The position numbers and the translations under genes were made by a program. The notes under the pieces were generated by a model, which saw nothing but the letters and a program-made list of their open reading frames with translations, did not search any database and was not told the DNA's origin. Positions 50,990 to 60,038 of a stretch of 64,000 bases of DNA are shown here, one piece after another. Numbering within the stretch: the first letter of the stretch is position 1; each line of letters opens with the position of its first letter. The DNA is from Mongoliibacter ruber (GTDB lineage Bacteria; Bacteroidota; Bacteroidia; Cytophagales; Cyclobacteriaceae), in the NCBI RefSeq assembly GCF_003003005.1, contig NZ_PVTR01000002.1, positions 124,001 through 188,000 on the forward strand, in the 5' to 3' direction.

Positions 50990-52339
50990 ATGGACGACCC
51001 CTATCCGAGTATTATGTTGCTGGCTGAAATCGCTTCGGTTTCGGCCAGCTATATCTTTATAAATGCATTAATTTTTGTCTTTTTGCTGTTAGCGTCTGGC
51101 TTGGTTTCAGGTTCTGAAGTAGCTTTTTTCTCTCTCACATCAGAAGATTTGGCCACAATTCAGGACAAGGACGATGCCAGGGCTTCCAGAGCAATTTCAT
51201 TAATTGAATCTCCCAAAAACTTACTGAGCACCGTATTGATCCTCAACAACCTGATCAACATCGGAATGGTTACGCTCACTACATTTGTAGCTTGGACCAT
51301 TTTTGGGTTTAATGCCACAGGTATCATTGTAATCTTAGTACAGACAGTAGGGATTACCTTTGCCATCGTCTTCTTTGGTGAAATTGTGCCCAAAGTGTAT
51401 GCTACCAAAGCAAATATTGAGTTTTCCCTGATGATGGCTCCATACATTTACTTTTTTTCTTTGTTGTTAAAACCCCTGACTTTTTTGTTACTGTCCATTT
51501 CTAATATCATTGAAAAAAGAATTCAAAGAAAGGGGTATTCCCTTTCCGTTGATGAATTGAATCAAGCTTTGGAGCTTACCACCGAGCATACGACCGATGA
51601 GGAAAAGGATATCTTAAAAGGAATTGTGAACTTTGGAACACTCTCGGTAAAGCAAGTGATGCGTTCCAGGATGGATATTACAGCCATCGATATGGAAATG
51701 GATTTTCATGAATTGATGGATAAAATCAACAAGAGTGGATATTCAAGAATCCCTGTGTATAGCGAAACAATTGATCACATTGAGGGCATATTATATATCA
51801 AGGACCTGCTTCCTCATATCGATCATGATGAGGATTTTCAATGGCAAAGCTTGGTAAGGAAAGGATTTTTTATTCCTGAAAATAAAAAAGTAGACAGTCT
51901 TTTGAAAGATTTCCAACAGAAACGGGTTCATATGGCAATCGTTGTCGATGAGTATGGAGGCACATCAGGACTTGTTACATTGGAAGACCTTATAGAGGAA
52001 ATTATCGGCGAAATCAATGATGAGTTTGATGATGCCGAAGATTTTTATTTCAAGGAAATCGACCCTAACACATTTGTTTTTGAAGGAAAGGTCTCTCTGA
52101 ATGATTTTTGCAAAAAGCTTGAAATTGATCCACAGGAATTTGATGAAGTCAAGGGAGAAAGTGAATCACTCGGAGGCTTATTACTAGAGCTCAATTCAAG
52201 TTTCCCAAAGAATGGATCGAAGATTAGGTTTGAAAAATATGAGTTCACGGTCTTGGCAGTAGATGCAAGAAGGATCAAAAAAGTAAAGGTTCATCTATGG
52301 GAGGGTGAGAAGCAAATGAATGGGGATAATGAAGATTAA
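50990..52339 (+). CDS. gldE: Gliding-motility-associated protein GldE (CNNM/CorC-type membrane protein)
   Basis: A 449-residue membrane protein. An N-terminal CNNM (DUF21) region has three to four helices (LIFVFLLLASGLVSGSEVAF, LNNLINIGMVTLTTFVAW), followed by two CBS domains (about 200-330; VKQVMRSRMDITAIDM, HMAIVVDEYGGTSGLVTLED) and a CorC/HlyC-type C-terminal domain. Relatives are linked to metal transport; GldE is tied to gliding and type IX secretion in Flavobacterium. The mutY-ssb-gldE order supports the name. ATG at 50990 directly follows an in-frame TTG at 50987. The usual next gene, gldD, is absent here. Confidence 0.85.
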   Translation: MDDPYPSIMLLAEIASVSASYIFINALIFVFLLLASGLVSGSEVAFFSLTSEDLATIQDKDDARASRAISLIESPKNLLSTVLILNNLINIGMVTLTTFVAWTIFGFNATGIIVILVQTVGITFAIVFFGEIVPKVYATKANIEFSLMMAPYIYFFSLLLKPLTFLLLSISNIIEKRIQRKGYSLSVDELNQALELTTEHTTDEEKDILKGIVNFGTLSVKQVMRSRMDITAIDMEMDFHELMDKINKSGYSRIPVYSETIDHIEGILYIKDLLPHIDHDEDFQWQSLVRKGFFIPENKKVDSLLKDFQQKRVHMAIVVDEYGGTSGLVTLEDLIEEIIGEINDEFDDAEDFYFKEIDPNTFVFEGKVSLNDFCKKLEIDPQEFDEVKGESESLGGLLLELNSSFPKNGSKIRFEKYEFTVLAVDARRIKKVKVHLWEGEKQMNGDNED

Positions 52340-52746
52340 GCCAAAAACCTGTACCGAATAATATTCTGCATTTAACCTATTTGATAGAATTATTGAATCC
52401 TCAATGAAACTTCTATTTTTTTGTTGAATCCTCTAAATAAAAATTCCGTCAAATTTTCTCGATTTTTTTTTCTTAAAATCCGCACCAACCGATATTTGGT
52501 AATTTATTAGCTAAAACCAAAATAATGGTCAAAAATTAAACCTAATTTTTAAACATTGAAGTCTTTATTGCGGTTCTATGTCTTTTTTAAAACTGATTAA
52601 ACAATTTCTCTAAATCTAATTTTTACACCATTTCTGTGTAAAGTATGCATTCATAACCTTGTTTTGTTGCCTCTATTTTAAAAAAAGGAATTTTTTTTGT
52701 AAATTTTGCATCCATTTTAGATCAACCTATAATAAACCAAACATAC
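52340..52746. other. Intergenic region upstream of gltB
   Basis: About 400 bp, very AT-rich, no gene. A hairpin TTTACAC-CATTTCT-GTGTAAA lies at 52622-52642. TAAATTTTGC near 52700 is close to, but not an exact, TAnnTTTG box, and could be part of the gltB promoter. Confidence 0.45.
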
Positions 52747-55700
52747 ATGAATCAAGGACTTTATCGTGACGAATTTGAACACGATTCCTGTGGGATAGGA
52801 GCTGTTGTCAACGTAAAAGGAGTAAAAAGCCATGAGACCATCAGCGATGCATTGTTTATGCTGAGCAACATGGAACACAGGGGCGGACGAGGCAGTGATC
52901 CCAAGACAGGTGATGGTGCCGGCGTACTTATTCAAATACCTCATACATTCTTGAAAGAAGTGACTTCAAGGTCAGGATTTGACCTCCCTGAGGAGGGAAG
53001 CTATGGAGTCGGGATGACCTTCTTTCCAAGAAACAAACAGTTGTACAAAAAATCCAAGGAGCAACTTAAAAAAATCATCGATGAACTAGGCTTCAAATTG
53101 ATCGGATACAGGGCAGTACCTGTGGATGAAACAGTGCCTGGCTCAGGTGCTTTGGAAGTAATGCCAAATATCGAAATGGTATTTGTGAGCCACAAGGATG
53201 GCCTAAGCGATATTGACTTAGAGAGGAAGCTTTACGTTCTTCGAAATTACTCTACCAATTTCATTAACAACACCATCCCCGGTGTCAATTCAGCTTTCTA
53301 TTTTGCGAGCTTTTCAGCATTTACACTTATATATAAGGGTCAGCTCAGAACTGATCAGGTTTTGCCATTCTATAAAGACCTCCAAAACAATAAAATCACC
53401 TCAGGTCTTGCAATAGTTCACTCTAGATTTTCTACCAATACATTCCCAAACTGGAGACTGGCACAGCCTTTTAGGTATCTTTCCCACAACGGAGAAATCA
53501 ATACCATCAGAGGTAACCTCAATAAAATGAAGTCCAAACAGACTTTGATGAGGTCTATCTACTTCAGTGACGATGAACTTGGCAAACTTATGCCTATTAC
53601 CAACAAGTTGAACTCTGATTCGGCAAATTTAGATGCCATGGTGGAGCTTTTGACCCTCAGCGGAAGGTCATTGCCACATGTCATGATGATGCTGGTACCA
53701 GAGGCTTGGCAGGACAATCAGACCATGAATAAGGAAAGAAAGGCCTTTTATAAATTTCATGCAGCCTTGATGGAACCATGGGATGGACCTGCAGCACTCT
53801 TATTCACCGATGGAAAATCACTTGGTGCTACTTTGGACAGGAATGGACTCCGTCCTTTAAGGTATTTTGTCACCAGTGATGATAGACTAATTTTGTCTTC
53901 TGAAGCAGGTGCTTTGCCTATTAGAGAGGCAACTGTAACAGATAAAGGACGAATCAGCCCTGGAAGGATGCTACTTGCAGACTTACAAAAAGGCAAAATA
54001 TTCCACGATGATGATATAAAATCAGTGGTTTGTGACAACAAACCTTACGATGCATGGGTGAAGGAAGAAAGGCTGAAACTTAGGCTCATGCCAAACCCTA
54101 AAACTCTAGAAAACCCCTATTCTCTGGAGGATATCAAAAAGAGACAGACCGTTTTTGGATATACAGCCGAAGAAATCAAAGTCGTCCTTTCTCCAATGGG
54201 AGAAAATGGATATGAACCAATTGGCTCAATGGGTGCAGATACGCCTCTGGCAGTGTTATCTAAGCAAAGTCAACATATCTCAAATTACTTCAAACAGCTT
54301 TTTGCACAAGTAAGTAATCCACCGATTGATCCTATCAGAGAGCGATTGGTGATGTCCTTATTTACCAGAATTGGAGAAAGCCACAACATCCTCGCTGAAA
54401 GCCCACGACATACAAGGCAGATTCATATCAGCCAACCCGTACTTCTAAACGAGGATTTGGAAAAATTAAAGCATTTGGAGGAACTGGGATACAGGTCAGT
54501 TACCCTTTATGCGCATTTCGAAGCTGACCATAAAGCTGGAAGGCTTTTGGAAGCACTGGAACAACTTTGCAAGCAAGCCGAAGGTGCAATTTATGCCGGA
54601 AAAAACATCATTATTATTTCCGACAGAAATAGTAACGAAACCCAAGCTCCGATTCCTTCTTTGATAGCCATTGGAGCAGTACATCACCACCTGATCAAAA
54701 AGAAACTCAGGACGAGGGCTGGCTTAGTAGTAGAAGCTGGGGATATTAGAGAAACTCAGCACTTTGCAACTGTGATTGGGTATGGTGCCTCAGCGATCAA
54801 TCCATATTTGGCACTCGAATCTTTAGCAAGTCTAAACGAAAAGGGTGTGTTCAGTAAGAAGTTTGAACAGAAAGAAATATTTACCAATTATCAAAATGCC
54901 ATAGGAAAAGGGCTTTTGAAGGTGCTTTCTAAAATGGGAATTTCCACTCTGCAATCTTATCAAGGTGCCCAGATTTTCGAAGCAATCGGACTCGGACCAG
55001 AAGTTATAGACAGGTGTTTCAAAGGAACAGTATCTAGGATTTCGGGTATATCATTCGATGAACTGGCTGAAGAAGTTTTGATAAGGCACCATGCAGCCTA
55101 CAAGACTGAAAGTCCGATTTTGGAGGCCGGTGGAGTTTATCAATGGAAAAGAAGGGGCGAAAAACACCTTTTCAACCCTGAAACTATCCACTTGCTTCAG
55201 AAATCCACTCGCTTAGGTGATTACAATTTGTATAAAAAATTCGCTCAAAAGATCAATGACCAAAGTAGAGATGCTTTGACATTGCGAGGCCTTTTTGAGT
55301 TTAAGAAGCGGATTTCTATTCCGATTGAGGAAGTAGAGCCAGCAGAGGACATCATGAGGCGATTTGCCACAGGTGCCATGTCCTTTGGATCTATTTCGCA
55401 TGAGGCACATTCTACCTTGGCTATTGCCATGAACCGCATAGGTGCCAAAAGCAATTCAGGCGAGGGTGGAGAAGATGAAATCCGATTTGAGAAAAAAGAA
55501 AATGGAGACTGGGAAAGATCAGCCATCAAGCAGGTTGCATCCGGTCGATTTGGAGTGACCAGCAATTACTTGAGTAACGCGGAAGAACTTCAGATCAAAA
55601 TGGCCCAAGGTGCCAAGCCAGGAGAAGGAGGTCAGCTTCCCGGACATAAAGTGGATGATTGGATAGGAAGGGTGCGACACTCTACACCTGGAGTAGGACT

Positions 55701-57237
55701 GATATCTCCCCCACCACATCACGATATTTATTCTATTGAGGATTTGGCCCAGCTGATATATGACCTGAAAAATGCAAATAGAAAAGCCAGGATCAATGTA
55801 AAACTCGTCTCCCAAGCAGGAGTCGGTACAGTCGCTGCGGGTGTTGCCAAAGCGCAATCGGATGTCATCTTGATTTCAGGCGCTGACGGGGGTACAGGTG
55901 CGTCACCATTGAGCTCTATCAGGCACGCAGGTCTTCCTTGGGAACTCGGCCTGTCAGAAGCCCATCAGACCTTGGTCAAAAATAACCTGAGGAGCCGAGT
56001 GACTTTACAGACAGATGGACAGATTAGAACCGGCCGTGATTTGGCAATAGCTACCTTACTCGGTGCAGAAGAATGGGGTATTTCTACCGGTGCACTTGTA
56101 GTAGAGGGTTGTATCATGATGAGAAAGTGCCACCTCAATACTTGTCCTGTTGGTATCGCCACGCAAAACCCTGAATTGAGAAAGCTTTTTACAGGAGATC
56201 CAGACCACGTTGTCAATTACTTCAAGTTCCTGGCGGAAGACTTGAGAGAAATCATGGCTTCATTAGGCTTTAGTACAATAGACGAGATGGTGGGACAAAG
56301 TGATGTTCTAAAAGCATCTGGAAATATGAACCACTGGAAATGGGACAAAGTAGATTTAAGCCCAGTATTCCATAAAGTAGAAGTACCTGACCATGTAGGT
56401 GTATTCAAACAGATTGATCAGGAGTTTGAGCTCAAAAAAGTATTGGACAGAAAGCTGATCAAGCAAGCGATACCTGCATTAGAGCAGGCCAACCCAGTCA
56501 AAGGCTCTTTTGAGATTAAGAACATAGACAGAACAGTTGGGGCAATGCTTTCCAATGAAATTTCCAAGATTTTCGGCAGTCCCGGGCTTCCTGATGATAC
56601 GATTCATTACAAGTTTATAGGTTCTGCAGGTCAGTCTTTTGGAGGATTTCTTACCAAAGGGGTAACGTTTGAGTTGGAAGGTGAGTCCAATGATTATTTT
56701 GGAAAGGGGCTTTCGGGTGGAAAACTGATCGTGTATCCAAGCAGAAATTCAAAATTTGTTGCGCACGAAAACATCATCATTGGTAACGTTGCCTTTTATG
56801 GTGCTACCTCAGGTGAAGCCTATATCAATGGAAAAGGAGGAGAGCGTTTTTGCGTACGGAATTCCGGTGTAGAGACTGTAGTAGAAGGTATTGGTGACCA
56901 TGGTTGTGAATATATGACTGGTGGATTAGTGATCAATATTGGAGAGATCGGAAGAAATTTCGCAGCAGGTATGAGTGGAGGAATAGCATATATTCTTAAG
57001 GAATACCAAGATCAGATCAATCCTGAAATGGTTGATCTAGACCCTTTGAATGAAGATGATTTTGTTACTATCAAAAACAAGCTAAACACGCATCTTACTT
57101 GGACTAATAGTCAACAAGCTGCGTCGTTTTTAGATAATTGGGAAGAGTACAAAAACAAGTTCATCAAAGTTATCCCAAGGGATTACAAAGAAGTATTGAG
57201 AAAAAGAGCATTGGAAAAATCAACAACATTGATTTAA
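52747..57237 (+). CDS. gltB: Glutamate synthase, large subunit
   Basis: A 1496-residue enzyme that transfers the amide of glutamine to 2-oxoglutarate. A 14-residue propeptide precedes Cys15 (FEHDSCGIGAVV), the nucleophile of the class II glutaminase domain. The central domain and the FMN-binding synthase domain follow (SGEGGEDEIRF, SGADGGTGASPLSSIRHAG), with the 3Fe-4S cysteines in CIMMRKCHLNTCPVG, then the C-terminal beta-helix (GGEGGERF-like repeats). Full-length. gltD follows with one base between stop and start, so the two subunits are co-translated. A terminator lies after gltD. Confidence 0.97.
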   Translation: MNQGLYRDEFEHDSCGIGAVVNVKGVKSHETISDALFMLSNMEHRGGRGSDPKTGDGAGVLIQIPHTFLKEVTSRSGFDLPEEGSYGVGMTFFPRNKQLYKKSKEQLKKIIDELGFKLIGYRAVPVDETVPGSGALEVMPNIEMVFVSHKDGLSDIDLERKLYVLRNYSTNFINNTIPGVNSAFYFASFSAFTLIYKGQLRTDQVLPFYKDLQNNKITSGLAIVHSRFSTNTFPNWRLAQPFRYLSHNGEINTIRGNLNKMKSKQTLMRSIYFSDDELGKLMPITNKLNSDSANLDAMVELLTLSGRSLPHVMMMLVPEAWQDNQTMNKERKAFYKFHAALMEPWDGPAALLFTDGKSLGATLDRNGLRPLRYFVTSDDRLILSSEAGALPIREATVTDKGRISPGRMLLADLQKGKIFHDDDIKSVVCDNKPYDAWVKEERLKLRLMPNPKTLENPYSLEDIKKRQTVFGYTAEEIKVVLSPMGENGYEPIGSMGADTPLAVLSKQSQHISNYFKQLFAQVSNPPIDPIRERLVMSLFTRIGESHNILAESPRHTRQIHISQPVLLNEDLEKLKHLEELGYRSVTLYAHFEADHKAGRLLEALEQLCKQAEGAIYAGKNIIIISDRNSNETQAPIPSLIAIGAVHHHLIKKKLRTRAGLVVEAGDIRETQHFATVIGYGASAINPYLALESLASLNEKGVFSKKFEQKEIFTNYQNAIGKGLLKVLSKMGISTLQSYQGAQIFEAIGLGPEVIDRCFKGTVSRISGISFDELAEEVLIRHHAAYKTESPILEAGGVYQWKRRGEKHLFNPETIHLLQKSTRLGDYNLYKKFAQKINDQSRDALTLRGLFEFKKRISIPIEEVEPAEDIMRRFATGAMSFGSISHEAHSTLAIAMNRIGAKSNSGEGGEDEIRFEKKENGDWERSAIKQVASGRFGVTSNYLSNAEELQIKMAQGAKPGEGGQLPGHKVDDWIGRVRHSTPGVGLISPPPHHDIYSIEDLAQLIYDLKNANRKARINVKLVSQAGVGTVAAGVAKAQSDVILISGADGGTGASPLSSIRHAGLPWELGLSEAHQTLVKNNLRSRVTLQTDGQIRTGRDLAIATLLGAEEWGISTGALVVEGCIMMRKCHLNTCPVGIATQNPELRKLFTGDPDHVVNYFKFLAEDLREIMASLGFSTIDEMVGQSDVLKASGNMNHWKWDKVDLSPVFHKVEVPDHVGVFKQIDQEFELKKVLDRKLIKQAIPALEQANPVKGSFEIKNIDRTVGAMLSNEISKIFGSPGLPDDTIHYKFIGSAGQSFGGFLTKGVTFELEGESNDYFGKGLSGGKLIVYPSRNSKFVAHENIIIGNVAFYGATSGEAYINGKGGERFCVRNSGVETVVEGIGDHGCEYMTGGLVINIGEIGRNFAAGMSGGIAYILKEYQDQINPEMVDLDPLNEDDFVTIKNKLNTHLTWTNSQQAASFLDNWEEYKNKFIKVIPRDYKEVLRKRALEKSTTLI

Positions 57238-57238
57238 A

Positions 57239-58714
57239 ATGGGAGCAAAAGAAGGATTTATAAAATATAGCAGAGAACTGCCTCAGTCCAGAAATACTGA
57301 GGAAAGAATAAAGGATTACAAAGAAATCTATCAGCCTTTTGATGGAGAAAAACTCAATAATCAGGCAGCTAGATGCATGGATTGCGGTATTCCATTTTGT
57401 CATCAGGGATGCCCCTTGGGCAATGTAATTCCGGATTTTAATGACGCCGTTTACAGGCAAGAGTGGGAAGAAGCATATCACATATTGAGGAGCACCAATA
57501 ATTTTCCGGAATTTACCGGACGAATTTGTCCCGCTCCATGTGAAGCTTCTTGTGTCTTGGGTATCAACAAAGATCCTGTCACCATAGAATTGATAGAAAA
57601 ACACATTGCCGAACAAGCCTACGAAAGAGGCTATGTAAAAGCCAACCCACCAAAAGCAAGAACGGGAAAAAAGGTAGCTGTGATAGGTTCAGGACCAGCT
57701 GGTTTAGCCGCTGCGGATCAACTAAATCAGGCAGGCCATGAGGTAACCGTTTTTGAAAAGGATGAAAAAGTAGGAGGTCTTCTGCGTTATGGTATCCCTG
57801 ATTTCAAACTGGAAAAGTGGGTAATTGAAAGAAGGGTAGAAGTAATGGCAGAAGAAGGTGTCATCTTCAGCACTGGTACCGATGTAGGATTTAACATCAA
57901 AGCTGAAAATATACTCAGGAATTATGATGCAGTAGTATTAGCTACTGGAGCACAACAGCCTAGAGAACTGAACATCAAAGGCTCTGACTTGAAGGGAGTT
58001 CATTTTGCAATGGACTTTTTGGGAAAACAAAACCAAGTAATCGGCGGGGAAATTGAAGAAAACCCTATTTCAGCAAAAGGCAAGCATGTCATCGTCATTG
58101 GTGGTGGAGATACAGGATCAGACTGTATAGGTACTTCCAACAGGCATGGAGCAAAGAGCATTACCCAATTAGAGTTACTGCCCAAGCCTCCAAAGCAAAG
58201 GACCATCCTGAACCCTTGGCCCGAGTGGCCGATGACTCTCAAAACTTCAAGTTCTCACGAAGAAGGAGCTGAGAGAGTGTTCTCTATACTAACCAAGGAG
58301 TTTGTGGGCAATGAGAAAGGAGAGGTTACCGGTTTGGTACTTGTTGATATAGAGTGGAAAGAAGAAGGAGGAAAGATGCAGTTTGAAGAAGTATCCGGTT
58401 CCAAAAGGACACTCCCTTGTGATTTGGCCTTTTTGGCTATAGGCTACACTGGCCCTGCAAAAAATGGTCTTTTAGAGGCTTTTGATGTGCAGCTAATGGA
58501 AAACTCACTTCCAAAATCCAAAGAATACCAAAGTACAAGTAAAAAAGTTTTCCTGGCCGGTGATATGAGAAGAGGACAATCACTTGTGGTTTGGGCCATA
58601 TCGGAAGGACGTGAAGCAGCAGTAAAAGTTGATGAGTTCCTGATGGGAAGTTCATCTTTGCCTAGAAAGGATGAAGGATACTATGAAGTAGAGGAAGATA
58701 TCCTTTCCGATTAA
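57239..58714 (+). CDS. gltD: Glutamate synthase, small subunit
   Basis: A 491-residue NAD(P)H-dependent FAD protein that feeds electrons to the large subunit. The N-terminal iron-sulfur cysteines (ARCMDCGIPFCHQGCPLG and CPAPCEASCVLG) are followed by an FAD-binding motif (VAVIGSGPAGLAAADQL) and a nucleotide-binding motif (VIVIGGGDTGSDC). The C-terminal end has the flavin contact GDMRRGQSLVVWAI. Full-length. It starts one base after the gltB stop (TAAAATG). Confidence 0.97.
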   Translation: MGAKEGFIKYSRELPQSRNTEERIKDYKEIYQPFDGEKLNNQAARCMDCGIPFCHQGCPLGNVIPDFNDAVYRQEWEEAYHILRSTNNFPEFTGRICPAPCEASCVLGINKDPVTIELIEKHIAEQAYERGYVKANPPKARTGKKVAVIGSGPAGLAAADQLNQAGHEVTVFEKDEKVGGLLRYGIPDFKLEKWVIERRVEVMAEEGVIFSTGTDVGFNIKAENILRNYDAVVLATGAQQPRELNIKGSDLKGVHFAMDFLGKQNQVIGGEIEENPISAKGKHVIVIGGGDTGSDCIGTSNRHGAKSITQLELLPKPPKQRTILNPWPEWPMTLKTSSSHEEGAERVFSILTKEFVGNEKGEVTGLVLVDIEWKEEGGKMQFEEVSGSKRTLPCDLAFLAIGYTGPAKNGLLEAFDVQLMENSLPKSKEYQSTSKKVFLAGDMRRGQSLVVWAISEGREAAVKVDEFLMGSSSLPRKDEGYYEVEEDILSD

Positions 58715-58793
58715 AATTAGAAGCAATAAGCCTAAAATAAGAGTAAGCGTGATAGTAAGTTTAGTTCGACCAGCCAAATACTGGCTGACTAAT

Positions 58794-58824
58794 AAAAGAG
58801 CAGGTCTTTGACTTGCTCTTTTTG
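58794..58824 (+). terminator. Rho-independent terminator of gltBD
   Basis: A 13-pair stem (AAAAGAGCAGGTC with GACTTGCTCTTTT, one G-T pair), a 3-base loop and a T run. A smaller hairpin (CAGCCA-AATAC-TGGCTG, 58771-58787) lies just upstream. Confidence 0.85.
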
Positions 58825-58888
58825 ATTTTCTAACTCGATCAAAGGTTTACCAATGCACAACAATGAAGGATTTGAAATAGCCCTAACA

Positions 58889-58919
58889 AAAAAAAGCAGA
58901 CCAATGATCTGCTTTTTTT
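58889..58919. terminator. Bidirectional terminator between gltBD and the Spy-like gene
   Basis: A 12-bp stem (AAAAAAAGCAGA with TCTGCTTTTTTT) and a 7-base loop, 56 bp from the stop of the leftward Spy-like gene. Confidence 0.8.
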
Positions 58920-58974
58920 AATCGCCTTATCAGGGCTTATAATTAACCAACCTATCTATGAAATTATAAAACGT

Positions 58975-59421
58975 TTACCTTCCTCGTCCACCTGAACCTC
59001 TTGGAGAAGAGGCTTTTCCGCCCCTGTTGTTTCCTCCTTTTCTATACTGATTTCTTCGGTTATCATCACCTCTCCTCATTTCACCACCCCTTCGACGGTT
59101 AGATTCCTGGAGTTCATTCCACTTTTCCTTCTGTTCTGGGCTAAGAATAGCTTCCATTTTGGCGTGATGGGCTTCTCTGTTTTGCTCCATCTCGGTTCTT
59201 CGCGCCTCCATTCTAGCTTTTCTCGCCTCTGCAGTTTGAAGGTTCAATTCATAAACCTGCTTTTTTTGTTCTTCACTTAGATCTAACTTTTCGGCAAGTC
59301 TATCAGCCGACCTTTCAGCCCTTTCTTCAGGATTGATACTTTTTCTTTCTACATCTCTTTGAGCAAAAGCGCTTGCAAAGGTCAAAGAGAAGATTACGGC
59401 AATCATTAATAGCTTTTTCAT
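58975..59421 (-). CDS. Spy/LTXXQ-like periplasmic protein with Arg/Gly-rich tail
   Basis: A 148-residue protein with a signal peptide (FASAFAQRD). The central part (about 25-110) is charged and helical, like Spy/CpxP-type proteins: LDLSEEQKKQVYELNLQTAE and ILSPEQKEKWNELQE repeat the L(S/T)xEQ motif. The last 35 residues are rich in Arg, Gly and Asn (MRRGDDNRRNQYRKGGNNRG) and probably disordered. Spy-like proteins are envelope stress chaperones; family membership here is by motif only. Confidence 0.8.
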   Translation of the reverse strand: MKKLLMIAVIFSLTFASAFAQRDVERKSINPEERAERSADRLAEKLDLSEEQKKQVYELNLQTAEARKARMEARRTEMEQNREAHHAKMEAILSPEQKEKWNELQESNRRRGGEMRRGDDNRRNQYRKGGNNRGGKASSPRGSGGRGR

Positions 59422-59594
59422 TTCATTATAATTTTTATTGTGAAATTCAGATCATTAAATTGTCGCATGACTCATTTGCTTTCCCGGAAAAAGCATCCAA
59501 GCTATTTGGCTGCGATCTGTAGATTAGACCGATATAAGCAAGGTGGGTTTAATCCAGTTTTGAATTAAAATGTTAATAAACCTTAATTGAATAA

Positions 59595-60035
59595 ATGGAG
59601 AAGTTTTTCTATTTCGGATATGCCAGCAATCTTGACTCGTCTACCTTGGATGGGAGATTAAAGTCAAAAGCAATAAAAGTAGCTGTCGGTATCCTGCCAA
59701 ATTTTGGATTTAGATTCAATGTCGAAAATCCAGATGGCAGCGCAAGAGCAAATGTAGTAGCAAGCCCCAATGAATCTGTTTATGGGGTGATTTATGAAAT
59801 TGCAGATGAAGACAAGGGTTATTTTTTGACTTCAGAGCCTGGTTATGATTTTGTGAAAAAGGAAGTATTCACTAAAAAAGGCCCTTTATCGGCATACGTT
59901 TTCATTTCCAAACAATCCAAACAAGGAATTTTCCCCAAAGAAGATTATTGGAAGGTGATAATAAAGGGAGGCAAGGAAGCTCAAATCCCAAATACCTATT
60001 TGTCACAAATTATCAATAGGGCTGGAAAATTATAA
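59595..60035 (+). CDS. Gamma-glutamylcyclotransferase-fold (AIG2/GGCT-like) protein
   Basis: A 146-residue protein. The opening FYFGYASNLDSSTLDGR is the GGCT-like substrate-binding loop (YGSN type), followed by VYGVIYEIADEDKGYF and a glutamate in TSEPGYDFVKKEV where the catalytic acid sits in the family. Such enzymes form 5-oxoproline from gamma-glutamyl compounds; the substrate here is unknown. A single gene with its stop 4 bp from that of the convergent NDH-2 gene. Confidence 0.82.
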   Translation: MEKFFYFGYASNLDSSTLDGRLKSKAIKVAVGILPNFGFRFNVENPDGSARANVVASPNESVYGVIYEIADEDKGYFLTSEPGYDFVKKEVFTKKGPLSAYVFISKQSKQGIFPKEDYWKVIIKGGKEAQIPNTYLSQIINRAGKL

Positions 60036-60038
60036 ACA

